Part shown: positions 49,058 through 57,567 of the stretch, piece by piece
Layout of the letters: each line of letters starts with the position of its first letter
Position numbering within the stretch: position 1 is the stretch's first letter
Origin: SLRI01 sp942491185
GTDB lineage: Bacteria; Pseudomonadota; Alphaproteobacteria; Geminicoccales; Geminicoccaceae
Direction: 5' to 3'
Length of the DNA stretch: 64,000 bases
Assembly (NCBI GenBank): GCA_942491185.1
Contig: CALOAB010000015.1
Location: 124,001-188,000, forward strand
Position numbers and translations under genes: made by a program
The notes under the pieces: generated by a model
The model's database searches: none
Told to the model about the DNA's origin: nothing
The model's input: only the letters and a program-made list of their open reading frames with translations

Positions 49058-50164
49058 ATGAGCAGGGACCACGATACCGGCCGGGTGCCGTCGTTCGGTG
49101 AGCGAACGGTGGGCATACCGTTCACGACGCCGTTGATCAGCGGTGCGAAGATACGGCTGGCCAAGGCTGGGATGGTTGAGCTCCTGGTGCCCAACCCGTC
49201 CGGCGGACACGGCTATTACGTGATGGATCTGCGCGCCACCCGCGACTTCTGTCAGCTCAGCGTCCACGACGAGCTGCTGCTCGAGAACCTGCTCAGCATG
49301 GACGCGATCACGCCGTCGACCGTCCGGCATTGTGCGCGCAACGTGGCACTCGCCGGTGCCGCCGGTCGCGACGCCGCGGCCGCCGCCAAGAAGGCGGCCG
49401 AGCGCGACGACGGCATCGTCAATCTGACCAACTATCTGATGCTGATGCGCCTCCTGCGCACGGTCGGCATCGATGAGCGCGAGCTGCAGCTGCAGTCCGG
49501 CAAGGCCCGCGAGGTGCAGAGCGAGATCAAGCGCCGCCTCGTCTCCTTGACCCCGAAGATCGGGCTCACCGCCGACGAGGTGCTCGATACGGTCGGCGAC
49601 ATCTCGTTCTATGCGGCGCATATCGGCTTCGCCGGTGGGGATCTGCGCGCCCGCCACCCGGTGACGCTCGAGCAGCTGCGGCCCTTCGCCCAGGCGATCA
49701 ATCGCTGGATGGCGTTGGAGAGCGGCGACAACAAGGAGCGGGCCGAGCAGATCGTCGACTGCGCCAACTGGACCGCGCAGGAAGTGTCGCCGCTGATCGT
49801 CGATTGCCAGCGGCGGCTCGAGGACATCATCGAGCTGGTCCGCAGCTGGCGAAACGACCGCGACGACGTTCGCGAGCGCTTCGCGCTGCCGGATTGGCTG
49901 CTCGACGGCTGGACGGAGATCTTCAGCATCTGGGAGACCAGTGCTGGTGAGGATCGATCGATGCAGCGCGGTGCCATCGCCCATATCCACCGCCTGCTGC
50001 CGCTGGCCCAGGCGATGGCCGAGGATGGCGGCGTCGAGATCATGCCGGTCGACAGCTCGGTGGTTCGCTCGCGCTCGGTCAAGCTGCACGAGGATTGGAA
50101 GACGGGCGTCGTGCAGAACGGCATGCGGTCCCGCTCGGAGGCGTTGCGTGCCAGCGCGGCCTGA
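49058..50164 (+). CDS. Conserved-looking cytoplasmic protein of unknown function, first of a pair
   Basis: 368 residues from the ATG at 49058 (a GTG at 49046 is possible). There is no signal peptide or membrane helix. Residues 20-75 appear beta-rich (VGIPFTTPLISGAKIRLAKAGMVELLVPNPSGGHGYYVMDL). The rest is helical, with an Ala/Lys-rich segment GRDAAAAAKKAAERDDG and a C-terminal VDSSVVRSRSVKLHEDWKTG. I do not recognise a family. Codon usage is like the neighbours, so it looks resident. The following gene, 129 bp downstream on the same strand, is also unrecognised and helical. Confidence 0.65.
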   Translation: MSRDHDTGRVPSFGERTVGIPFTTPLISGAKIRLAKAGMVELLVPNPSGGHGYYVMDLRATRDFCQLSVHDELLLENLLSMDAITPSTVRHCARNVALAGAAGRDAAAAAKKAAERDDGIVNLTNYLMLMRLLRTVGIDERELQLQSGKAREVQSEIKRRLVSLTPKIGLTADEVLDTVGDISFYAAHIGFAGGDLRARHPVTLEQLRPFAQAINRWMALESGDNKERAEQIVDCANWTAQEVSPLIVDCQRRLEDIIELVRSWRNDRDDVRERFALPDWLLDGWTEIFSIWETSAGEDRSMQRGAIAHIHRLLPLAQAMAEDGGVEIMPVDSSVVRSRSVKLHEDWKTGVVQNGMRSRSEALRASAA

Positions 50165-50293
50165 AGGGCGGAGCCGGCGCATGGTCGCCGCAGCAACCGA
50201 GCCGCACGCCATGTGCGCCGTCCAGGCGCGCCGAGCATGCGGGTCGCTCCGCCAGCTCGCCCCGGCCGCCAGTCGAGCGGAGGGTGATCGCTA

Positions 50294-51673
50294 ATGGGCG
50301 CACAGGACATGTTGGACACGCTGTCGCGCCAGCTCTGCGCCGCGGATGACCAGACACTCTTGAAGATCGTCAGCGTGGTCGATCGGCTGGCCAAGCGCGG
50401 CAATCTCGATCATCTGCTCGACCAGCACCGGCTGCGGCTCAAGGTCATCCGGCCACCCCGGCCGATGACGCTCGGCCGTCTTTTGGTCCTGCCGTTCGAG
50501 GAACTGCTGGTCGATCGCGGTGCCTGGACCCCAGGGTCGATGCGCGTGCCGCGTGACCGCCTGGCCCAGCTCTTGAAGCTCATCATCGCCCGGCTCGAGC
50601 CGGAGCTGCGGGCTTCGCTCGAGGCTAGGCTCGCCGGCCGCACGATGGACGACGCGGCACTGCTGCTCGAGGTCGGGCGTGAGCTCTGGCCGGCTGCCGC
50701 CGAGGCGGCAGAGCGGACGCTCGAGCAGGGCCGCCAGTCGCGCGATGCCGAGACCCGCGATCTTCTGGTGCCGCTGCGCATCGCCCAGCATCTGCTGCCG
50801 GTGGCCGAGGCGGTGGTGACGACGGTCTGGAGCCTGCCGCCCAAGCCGATGCTGGCGCTCGAGGCTGCCGAGACCGAGATGATCGCCGAGCTGCTCGGGT
50901 TGGCGGCTGCCGCCGGCCGGGACTGCTTCCAGCTCGTCGCCGAGCTCTTGGTCAATCGCTCCGAGCTGCCGCTCTCGATCATCCAGCCGCTGCTCGAAGG
51001 CGACATCGATTGGGGCATGCGTGAGAGGCAACAGGCAGCGGCGATGATCGCCGAGGCCTGCCTGAGCGAGATGGTCAGGCTCTATCGCGGCATCGCCTCG
51101 ACGCCGCCGACGACCGAGCTCGGCAGCCTGGTCGGCCGGCTGCAGGCGATTGTCTCCAACCTCGAATCGTTGCAGCAGGTCGCCACCAAGATCAAGTTCG
51201 ACCACCGCGAGCTCAGGCGGTTGAAGAGCGATGCGTTCGATCTCATCCAGGCCCGCTTGACCATCGCGCTCGAGGAGCAGCTGCTGCAAGGCTTCGAGGG
51301 TCTCGATGATGCAACCCTCTCGACCGACTGGCGCCGTCTCGAGCAGGCCGCCGCCGCAGCAGCGACGATGCGGCTGATGGCCAAGCGGATCGGTCTGGCG
51401 ACCAAGATCGACTTCGTCTTCAACAAGGCGCTGGAGCGATACCGCAAGGTGCTGCAGGCACACGCCCAGCACGCCGACGAGGCGCTCGCGATCGACGCGC
51501 TCACCATGGACCGGATTCGCATCCTCGAGCTGCTGTTCGGCAGCCGGGCCGCCATTCAGTCACTGGCGCAAATGCGCGAGGCCGCCAATCGCCCAACGAC
51601 CATTCGCCCGTCTGGCGGTGGCGTCTCGACCGGCCGGCCAGCCACACCCCCATCCGCTTCGGCTTCCGCCTAG
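50294..51673 (+). CDS. Helical cytoplasmic protein of unknown function, second of a pair
   Basis: 459 residues, ATG at 50294. No membrane segment. The sequence is almost wholly alpha-helical with Leu/Ala/Glu heptad character. Notable segments are RPMTLGRLLVLPFEELLVDRG near residue 55, ELLVNRSELPLSIIQPLLEGDIDWGMRER near 215 and IKFDHRELRRLKSDAFDLI near 300. The last 30 residues are Pro/Ser/Thr-rich and probably disordered. The mention of LPFEELLV suggests a docking helix but I know no function. Pairing with the upstream gene suggests a shared role. Confidence 0.65.
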   Translation: MGAQDMLDTLSRQLCAADDQTLLKIVSVVDRLAKRGNLDHLLDQHRLRLKVIRPPRPMTLGRLLVLPFEELLVDRGAWTPGSMRVPRDRLAQLLKLIIARLEPELRASLEARLAGRTMDDAALLLEVGRELWPAAAEAAERTLEQGRQSRDAETRDLLVPLRIAQHLLPVAEAVVTTVWSLPPKPMLALEAAETEMIAELLGLAAAAGRDCFQLVAELLVNRSELPLSIIQPLLEGDIDWGMRERQQAAAMIAEACLSEMVRLYRGIASTPPTTELGSLVGRLQAIVSNLESLQQVATKIKFDHRELRRLKSDAFDLIQARLTIALEEQLLQGFEGLDDATLSTDWRRLEQAAAAAATMRLMAKRIGLATKIDFVFNKALERYRKVLQAHAQHADEALAIDALTMDRIRILELLFGSRAAIQSLAQMREAANRPTTIRPSGGGVSTGRPATPPSASASA

Positions 51674-52038
51674 CGTCAGCAGCTCGGTCCGATCGCCACC
51701 GGCGCGTGCCGCCGCCGGTCGTGCCTAGCAGGCTGCTGAAGAAGTCCCGACGGCCGCGACGGGATCGATTTTCACCGTTGAGCAGGCGCTCGGCACGAGG
51801 GCGATGCAACGCATCGTCGAGTGTCGAGCAACGCACGCAGCGGCGAAAAACGGCCTGTCCCAACCTTGTGGGGTGCGGGGTCCCCACAGCCCCGCTGGGG
51901 GATGCGGCGAAAATGGCTGGCGAGCTTCGTCGACGCTCGGGGGCGATGCGTGTTGCATCGCTGGCCCTCCCGCCTCCTCGCTCCCGGCCATTTCGGCCGC
52001 ATCGCGGCCATCACACTCCGGGATCAAACAGCTAGAGG
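51674..52038. other. Structured intergenic region between convergent genes
   Basis: No gene. It starts with the repeat TAGCAGGCTGCTGAAGAAGTC (51726-51746). Perfect stems include TGTGGGG/CCCCACA (51867-51873 with 51882-51888) and GCGATGC/GCATCGC (51943-51949 with 51955-51961). This density of hairpins suggests a REP/BIME-like element or a bidirectional terminator region. Confidence 0.5.
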
Positions 52039-53592
52039 TCACATCAGCGCTTCGATGAGGTACGGGCCAGGCTCGGCGAGCCCGCGGCGGAGTGCTCGGG
52101 TCAAGCCGTCGGTATCCTCGACGGTCTCCGCCTGCACCCCCATGCCACGGGCGATCAGCGGCCAATCCAAGGGCGGGTCGTCGAGCCGTGCCAGATCGGT
52201 GGCGAGCGGGCCTGGCCGGATACCGGCGCGCTCCTGCTCCATCTCGAGGATGCGATAGCGCCGATTGGCGAAGATCACGGTGGTGATCCGCGCACCCTGC
52301 CGCGCCTGCGACCAGAGCGCCTGCATGATGTAGGCGCCGCTGCCATCGGCCTGGAGGCTGATCACCCGCCGGTCGGGCGCGCCCACTGCGGCGCCCAGCG
52401 CCATGGCCATGCCCTCGCCGATGGCGCCGCCGGTGAGCGCCAGCTGGGTGTGCGGCGCTGCCTTCGGCGAGTGGACGCTGTAGGGCGCAGCGCTGCTCAC
52501 CGCCGTGACCACGACGATGGCGTCCTCCGGCTGCTCGGCAGCCACCACCCGGCCGATGCCGTCGGCGTCCAGCGCCGTGCCGAGGGCACCGCCATCGGCG
52601 CCGCCCGACGACGGCGGCACTTCCTGCCCGGCACGGGCGGGCATCGCCTGCAGCACCGCAGCGAGCGCCGCAGCGGCATCCTCCTCCGCAGCCGCCAGAT
52701 GGCAAACGCCGTCCCGTCCCTCGAGATAGCGCGCCGGCTTGTCATGGTAGCCGAAGAACGAGACCGGCAGCTTGGTGCCGGCGACGACCACGACATCGAA
52801 GCCGTCGAGCAATGCTGCGGCCTGCTCTGGAAAATAGGGCAGCCGGGCCACTCGCGGCCGGCCGCGGCCGACATCCAGGCGCGCGAAGCCGACCTCGGCG
52901 ATCAGCGGCGCTCCGGTTGCCGCCGCCAGCCGGCCCGCAGCCTCGAGCCCGGCACCGAAGAGCGCATTGCCACCGAGCAGCAAGGCAGGCCGCCTGGCCG
53001 TTGCCAGCAGCCGTGCTGCCGCCTCGACCTGGTCTTCGGCCACGCCGGGGTAGCCCTCGATCCGCAGCGGCACTGCGGGCGCCGAGGCCGCGTCGGCGAG
53101 CTGGATGTCGTGCGGCACGATGAGGCTGGCGATGCCACCCCGCCTGGCGCGTGCCGCCGCCACCGCCTCGGTCATGTCGCGGACCACGCTATCGGCCGCA
53201 GCGGTGCGCCGGGTCCAGCGCCCGGCCCAGCCGGTCAATCGCTCGATGTCGCTCGCCAGTGGCGGATCGGCCGCCAGATGCCAGGCGGCATGCTCGCCGA
53301 TCAGGTTGACCACGGGCGAGTAGGCGCGGCGCGCATTGTGCAGGTTGGCAAGGCCGTTGGCGAAGCCGGGGCCGAGATGGAGCAGCGTCAGCGCCGGCTT
53401 GCCGGTCATCCGGGCATAGCCGTCGGCGGCGCCGGTGCAAACATTCTCGTGCAGGCCGAGGACGGCGGCCATGCCGCCGGCGCTGTCCAGGGCGTTGACG
53501 AACGGCATCTCGGTCGTCCCGGGATTGGCGAAGCAGACCTCGAGCCCATGCTCCACGGCCGTTCTGATCATCCGCTCCGCACCATTCGTCAC
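52039..53592 (-). CDS. Thiamine-diphosphate enzyme, acetolactate-synthase/benzoylformate-decarboxylase-like
   Basis: A 517-residue ThDP-dependent enzyme. I take the GTG of VTNGAERMIRTAVEHG, where family similarity begins. Catalytic Glu in LHENVCTGAADGYARMTGKPA, central domain ARRPALLLGGNALFGAGL, and C-terminal ThDP/Mg motif ISLQADGSGAYIMQALW ending FANRRY. The canonical GDG is ADG here. Such proteins are usually labelled acetolactate synthase large subunit, but the absence of a small subunit and the otn context suggest a 2-oxoacid decarboxylase or carboligase. It ends a minus-strand array beginning at the uracil-DNA glycosylase. Confidence 0.85.
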   Translation of the reverse strand: MTNGAERMIRTAVEHGLEVCFANPGTTEMPFVNALDSAGGMAAVLGLHENVCTGAADGYARMTGKPALTLLHLGPGFANGLANLHNARRAYSPVVNLIGEHAAWHLAADPPLASDIERLTGWAGRWTRRTAAADSVVRDMTEAVAAARARRGGIASLIVPHDIQLADAASAPAVPLRIEGYPGVAEDQVEAAARLLATARRPALLLGGNALFGAGLEAAGRLAAATGAPLIAEVGFARLDVGRGRPRVARLPYFPEQAAALLDGFDVVVVAGTKLPVSFFGYHDKPARYLEGRDGVCHLAAAEEDAAAALAAVLQAMPARAGQEVPPSSGGADGGALGTALDADGIGRVVAAEQPEDAIVVVTAVSSAAPYSVHSPKAAPHTQLALTGGAIGEGMAMALGAAVGAPDRRVISLQADGSGAYIMQALWSQARQGARITTVIFANRRYRILEMEQERAGIRPGPLATDLARLDDPPLDWPLIARGMGVQAETVEDTDGLTRALRRGLAEPGPYLIEALM

Positions 53593-53680
53593 CCGCTTCT
53601 CCCTATCGATGGACCGCGCCGGTCTGGCCCGTTGGCCCCGGCCAAGGCAAGCAAAAATGCAGATCAGGCGAGCGGCCAGC

Positions 53681-54229
53681 TCACCAGGCAACGAGCAGCA
53701 GCATCCCTAGGATCAGCACGTAGCTGGTGCCCGCCGCGACCAGCGCGCGCAACAGTCGGCGCCGCTTGCGCTCGCGCAACCGTGCCATCTTCATGATCTC
53801 GAAACCGAGCTCGGTGGCCCAATCGGTCGCCTCGACGTCGACCAGATAGTCGGTGAGGCTGGGCCCGCGCCGGTCGACGAAATAGCTGTAGCGAACCGGC
53901 TGGCCCCCGAGCTCGAGCTCCCCGACCGGATTATTGGCCGGAAAGAGAACGTAGCCGAACAAGCCGAGTGGCAGCAGGACCAACACTGCGAGGCTCAAGG
54001 TCGCGGCTGTCGGAATCGGCCCGACGCCGATCAGCTCACGGATCAGGGTCAAGACGAAGTTGATCGAGAGGATGAAGATGATGCCCATGATCTGGGCCTT
54101 GGTGTCGTAGCTCCTGATCACCTCCTGGGTGCTGCGCAGCGCATCGATCAGGCAGGTGATCGCATGCGGCGGCAAAGCGCGATCGCTCGAGGCTGGCTCA
54201 TTACGGCCCGGCGGAACCGGCCGGCTCAA
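53681..54229 (-). CDS. PycTM-like (Pycsar effector family, DUF5706-type) membrane protein
   Basis: 182 residues from a TTG overlapping the otnC stop. Topology is two transmembrane helices (about 45-64 and 76-96), a cytoplasmic helical region, and a third helix at about 163-180. The segment RSYDTKAQIMGIIFILSINF matches the (A/Y)DxKA motif that starts the first helix of PycTM effectors, and FPANNP, YFVDR, TDYL, ARLRERKRRRLL follow the family order. In Pycsar phage defence these proteins disrupt the membrane when cCMP/cUMP is produced. No nucleotide cyclase is nearby, so the role here may be different. Assignment rests on pattern recognition. Confidence 0.55.
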   Translation of the reverse strand: MSRPVPPGRNEPASSDRALPPHAITCLIDALRSTQEVIRSYDTKAQIMGIIFILSINFVLTLIRELIGVGPIPTAATLSLAVLVLLPLGLFGYVLFPANNPVGELELGGQPVRYSYFVDRRGPSLTDYLVDVEATDWATELGFEIMKMARLRERKRRRLLRALVAAGTSYVLILGMLLLVAW

Positions 54230-54858
54230 GACGGAAAATGCGCCCGCAGCTCGGCCACCTGCTCGGGCGTGAGCGGCTTGATCCGCTCGCGGCGGAGCAG
54301 GAGGAAGAGCTTGGCCGTCTCCTCCAGCTCCTCGGTCGCAAAGACCGCGTTCTCCAGGCTGGTGCCGGCGACCACAGGTCCGTGATTGGCGAGCAGCACC
54401 GCATGGTGCCGACCGGCGAGCTTCTCGACCGCCGGCCCGAGCGCCGGGTCGCCCGGCCGGAAATAGGGCACCAGCGGCAGCTGACCGACCCGCATCACAT
54501 AATACGCAGTGATCGGTGGAATGACGTCGGCCGGGTCGACATCGGCAAGGCAGCTCACCGCGACCGAATGGGTCGAGTGCAGATGCACAACGGCGGTGGC
54601 ATCGGTGCGGTGGCGATACATCCCCTGGTGCAGAAAGGTCTCCTTGGTCGGCTTGTCGCCGTCGACATGCCGGCCGTCCCGGTCGAGTTTGGCGAGGCGC
54701 GCCGGGTCGAGCGTGCCGAGCGTGGCGCCGGTCGGCGTCATCAGCCAGCCGTCATCGAGCCGGACCGAGATATTGCCCGAGCTGCCGAAGGTCAGCCCGC
54801 GGGCGAAGATGGACTGGCCGAAGCGACAGATGGACTCCCTCAGTCGCGCTTCGCTCAT
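54226..54858 (-). CDS. otnC: 3-oxo-tetronate 4-phosphate decarboxylase (class II aldolase/adducin family)
   Basis: 210 residues; start MSEARLRESICRFGQSIF overlaps the otnK stop (ATGA). The class II aldolase zinc site is in VVHLHSTHSVAVSC and LLANHGPVVAG, with GLTFGSSGNISVRL as phosphate-binding loop. Motifs GDKPTKETFLHQGMYRHRTDA and LPLVPYFRPGDPALG match OtnC, which decarboxylates the phosphorylated C4 sugar acid to dihydroxyacetone phosphate. It works directly after the kinase encoded upstream. Confidence 0.9.
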   Translation of the reverse strand: MSEARLRESICRFGQSIFARGLTFGSSGNISVRLDDGWLMTPTGATLGTLDPARLAKLDRDGRHVDGDKPTKETFLHQGMYRHRTDATAVVHLHSTHSVAVSCLADVDPADVIPPITAYYVMRVGQLPLVPYFRPGDPALGPAVEKLAGRHHAVLLANHGPVVAGTSLENAVFATEELEETAKLFLLLRRERIKPLTPEQVAELRAHFPS

Positions 54859-56135
54859 GGCTGGCACCGGCTGCCGGGCATGTGGGCGAAGGCCTTGGTG
54901 AGGAAGTCGGGCGCCCCGAAATTGCCCGATTTGAGGGCGATCGCGAGCGGCCGCTCGCCCAGGCTGGTGCAGGCCGGCACGCCCGGATCGATCTGCCCGC
55001 CAATGGCCAGCCCCTCGATGCCCAGTGCCTTGACCACGGCACCCGAGGTCTCGCCGCCGGCGACCACGAGCCTTCGCACGCCTGCATCCACGAGGCCCGC
55101 GGCGATCGCCGCCATGGCGTCCTCGATCAACGTCCCGGCCCGGTCGCGACCCAGCATTTGCTGCGCCTCGGCGACGTCCTCGGGCGGTGCGGAGGCGTAG
55201 ATCAGAACGGGTCCCTCGCCCAGCCGCTCCTTGGCCCAGTCGACCGCGAGGTCCGCCGCGTAGCCGTCGGCGAGCGCGAACGGGTCGAGCTTCAAGGCTT
55301 CGTGGTCCTCGGCCATGCGCTCGATCTGCTCGAGCGTCGCCGCCGAGCAGGAGCCGGCGAGCACCGCCTCGAGCCCGTCGACGGCCGGCAGTGCTGCCGC
55401 ATCATGCGCCTGCAACAGGCCGGCAGCCCGGAAATTGTCGGGCAGGCCGAGGGCGATGCCCGAGCCCCCGGTGATCAGCCGATGCTCGGCCATGGCCCGG
55501 CCCAGATGCCGCAAATGCCGATCGGCCACCGCATCCGTCACCGCATAGGCGACGCCCTCGGCCCGCAATGCCGCGAACCGCTCGGCAATGGCCTCGGGCC
55601 CGGCATCGACCGCGGCGAACGGCACGAGCCCGACCGTCTTGCCGCTCTGCGCCGCCATGACGGAGACGAGATCGCTCTCGGTCATCGGCGTCAGCGGATG
55701 ATGCCGCATATGCGTATCGGAGAGCAGCTTCTCACCGACGAAGAGATGGCCCAGATAAACTGTCCGGCCGGTCTCCGGGAAGGCCGGGCAAACCACGGCC
55801 AGATCGCCGCCCAAGGCATCCAGCAAGGCGTCGGCCACCGGCCCGATATTGCCCTCGGGCGTCGAATCGAAGGTCGAGCAGTACTTGAAGAGGATCTGCC
55901 GGGCACCCGCCTCCTGGAGCCAGGCCAACGCCTCGAGCGACTGGTCGATCGCCTGCTCGACCGGGCAGGTCCGCGACTTGAGCGCGATGGTCACCACGTC
56001 CGCATCCGGCACCGGAAAGCCTGGCCGCGGCACGCCGATCAGCTGCACCGCCCGCATGCCTTCCTTGACCAGCGTGTTGCAGAGGTCGGTCGCCCCGGTG
56101 AAATCGTCGGCAATGCAGCCGAGCAGGATGGCCAC
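54855..56135 (-). CDS. otnK: 3-oxo-tetronate kinase (four-carbon acid sugar kinase family)
   Basis: A 426-residue DUF1537-type kinase. N-terminal ILLGCIADDFTGATDLCNTLVKEGMRAVQLIGVP is diagnostic. The nucleotide-binding C-terminal domain includes RRLVVAGGETSGAVVKALGIEGLAIGGQIDPGVP. With OtnC it breaks down L-threonate or D-erythronate derived oxo-acids. The gene ends inside the otnC start and begins 33 bp after the uracil-DNA glycosylase stop. Confidence 0.92.
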   Translation of the reverse strand: MAILLGCIADDFTGATDLCNTLVKEGMRAVQLIGVPRPGFPVPDADVVTIALKSRTCPVEQAIDQSLEALAWLQEAGARQILFKYCSTFDSTPEGNIGPVADALLDALGGDLAVVCPAFPETGRTVYLGHLFVGEKLLSDTHMRHHPLTPMTESDLVSVMAAQSGKTVGLVPFAAVDAGPEAIAERFAALRAEGVAYAVTDAVADRHLRHLGRAMAEHRLITGGSGIALGLPDNFRAAGLLQAHDAAALPAVDGLEAVLAGSCSAATLEQIERMAEDHEALKLDPFALADGYAADLAVDWAKERLGEGPVLIYASAPPEDVAEAQQMLGRDRAGTLIEDAMAAIAAGLVDAGVRRLVVAGGETSGAVVKALGIEGLAIGGQIDPGVPACTSLGERPLAIALKSGNFGAPDFLTKAFAHMPGSRCQP

Positions 56136-56168
56136 GCGCGCTCTCCCCCTTTGTTGTCGCGCGCCAGT

Positions 56169-56810
56169 CTACCGAGCGTCGAGATACCCGCGCAAGCGCG
56201 CCAGGACCGCATCGAGCATGGGCTCGGTCAGCCGGCCGGTGTTCATGTTGTAGCGCGAGCAGTGGTAGCTGGACGCCAGCACGAGGCCTGTGCCGACCTC
56301 GTGCCAGCTGTCATGGCCGAAGGGAAACCCGGAAAGCTTGAGACCCAGCGCGCGCAAGGTCGCCTCGTGCGCAATCCGGCCGAGCGCCAGAACTGCCCGC
56401 GGCGCCGGCTGCGTGGTGAGCTCGGCCAAGAGAAACGGCCGGCAGGCGGCGATCTCGGCACCCACCGGCTTGTTGGCGGGCGGCACGCAGCGCACCGCAT
56501 TGGTGATCCGGCAATCGATCAGCTCGAGCCCGTCATCCGGCCGTGCGTCGAACGTGCCACGGCTCCAGCCGAACCGCGCCAGTGCTGGATAGAGCGTGTT
56601 GCCGGCACCGTCGCCGGTGAACGGCCGGCCGGTCCGGTTGGCCCCGCCCATCCCAGGCGCCAGCCCGACCACCAGGAGCCTGGCCGCCGGATCACCGAAG
56701 GAGGGCACCGGCGCGTTGTGCCACAACGGCTCACGCTCTCTGGCGGCGGCGCGAAACGCCTCCAGGCGCGGGCAAAACGGGCAATCGGCGGCTGGAGCTT
56801 GGCGGGGCAT
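56169..56810 (-). CDS. Uracil-DNA glycosylase, family 5 (UdgB type)
   Basis: A DNA repair glycosylase of 213 residues from MPRQAPAADCPFC; an ATG at 56846 would add 12 residues. Family features are the Cys pair in DCPFCPRL with later FeS-type cysteines (RCVPPANKPV, ACRPFLLAE), active-site motif A GLAPGMGGANRTGRPFTGDGAG, where family 5 lacks the usual acidic residue, and motif B region SYHCSRYNMNTGRLT. It removes uracil, xanthine and related lesions. Divergent from hsp20. Confidence 0.9.
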   Translation of the reverse strand: MPRQAPAADCPFCPRLEAFRAAAREREPLWHNAPVPSFGDPAARLLVVGLAPGMGGANRTGRPFTGDGAGNTLYPALARFGWSRGTFDARPDDGLELIDCRITNAVRCVPPANKPVGAEIAACRPFLLAELTTQPAPRAVLALGRIAHEATLRALGLKLSGFPFGHDSWHEVGTGLVLASSYHCSRYNMNTGRLTEPMLDAVLARLRGYLDAR

Positions 56811-56904
56811 TTGAGCTTTCTGGGACAACACAGGCGCTACCGACATTTAGCGGTCCGGGCTGCATAGGTCATGCGCGAAACGGCGCCAAGCCGTGTGCCG
56901 ACCT

Positions 56905-56933
56905 CTTGAACGCCTATTCTGCCCTTCCCATCT
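56905..56933 (+). promoter_or_regulatory. Heat-shock (sigma-32/RpoH) promoter of hsp20
   Basis: CTTGAA (56905-56910) and TCCCATCT (56926-56933) are separated by 15 bp, close to the RpoH consensus (CTTGAAA and CCCCATNT). It is about 100 bp upstream of the Hsp20 start, so transcription would begin near 56941. Confidence 0.65.
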
Positions 56934-57033
56934 CAAGTCAGTCGGAGGTCGCCAAGCGAGTCCGGCAAGTACCAATAGGGTGTGTCCAAGTGGAGCACCC
57001 GCCACGTCTCGTATCGCTCAACTGGAGGATACC

Positions 57034-57564
57034 ATGAGCATTGTCCGTTTCGACCCCTTCTTTCGCACCGTTCGTGACTTCGACCGGATGACCGGCGAGC
57101 TGCTCGGCAGCCGCTCGGCCCATGCGCCGGAATACGACATCGTCGAGCATGGCGAGGACCGCTTCTCGGTGGCGCTCGCAGTGCCCGGCTACGACCTCGA
57201 CGAGCTGGACATCACGGTCAAGGACCGCGAGCTCCTGATCAAGGGTGAGCCCAAGGCCGAGAACCGCGCCAACTATGTGCGTCGTGGCATCGGCAGGGCC
57301 GCGTTCCAGCGGACCTTCACGCTCGGCGAGCACATCGACATCACCGGTGCCTCGCTCGACAAGGGCATTCTCACCGTCGAGCTCGAGCGTCAGGTGCCCG
57401 AGGCGATGAAGCCCCGGAGCATCCAGATCGCCGCGGCCCAGGCTCAGACCCCGCCAACCCTGCGGTCACCGCCGACGAGAAGGTCGCCTGACCGGCCAGC
57501 CCGGCAATCCAGACGCAGTGCTGAGGCAATTCGGCGGCTAGCCGCGGCCCGACACTGCCGCTAA
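57034..57564 (+). CDS. Small heat-shock protein Hsp20/IbpA family; tail probably frameshifted
   Basis: Starts at MSIVRFDPFFRTVRDFDRM after a GGAGG site. The alpha-crystallin domain (about residues 28-125) has YDIVEHGEDRFSVALAVPGYDLDELDI and FQRTFTLGEHIDITGASLDKGILTVEL; the C-terminal I-x-I anchor is IQI. As read, the tail continues with an unlikely Arg/Pro/Ser-rich sequence to 57564. Adding one G near 57446 (GCTCAGGACCCC) would give AQDPANPAVTADEKVA and a stop at 57489-57491, the normal short tail. It acts as an ATP-independent holdase. A strong terminator follows. Confidence 0.88.
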   Translation: MSIVRFDPFFRTVRDFDRMTGELLGSRSAHAPEYDIVEHGEDRFSVALAVPGYDLDELDITVKDRELLIKGEPKAENRANYVRRGIGRAAFQRTFTLGEHIDITGASLDKGILTVELERQVPEAMKPRSIQIAAAQAQTPPTLRSPPTRRSPDRPARQSRRSAEAIRRLAAARHCR

Positions 57565-57567
57565 ATC

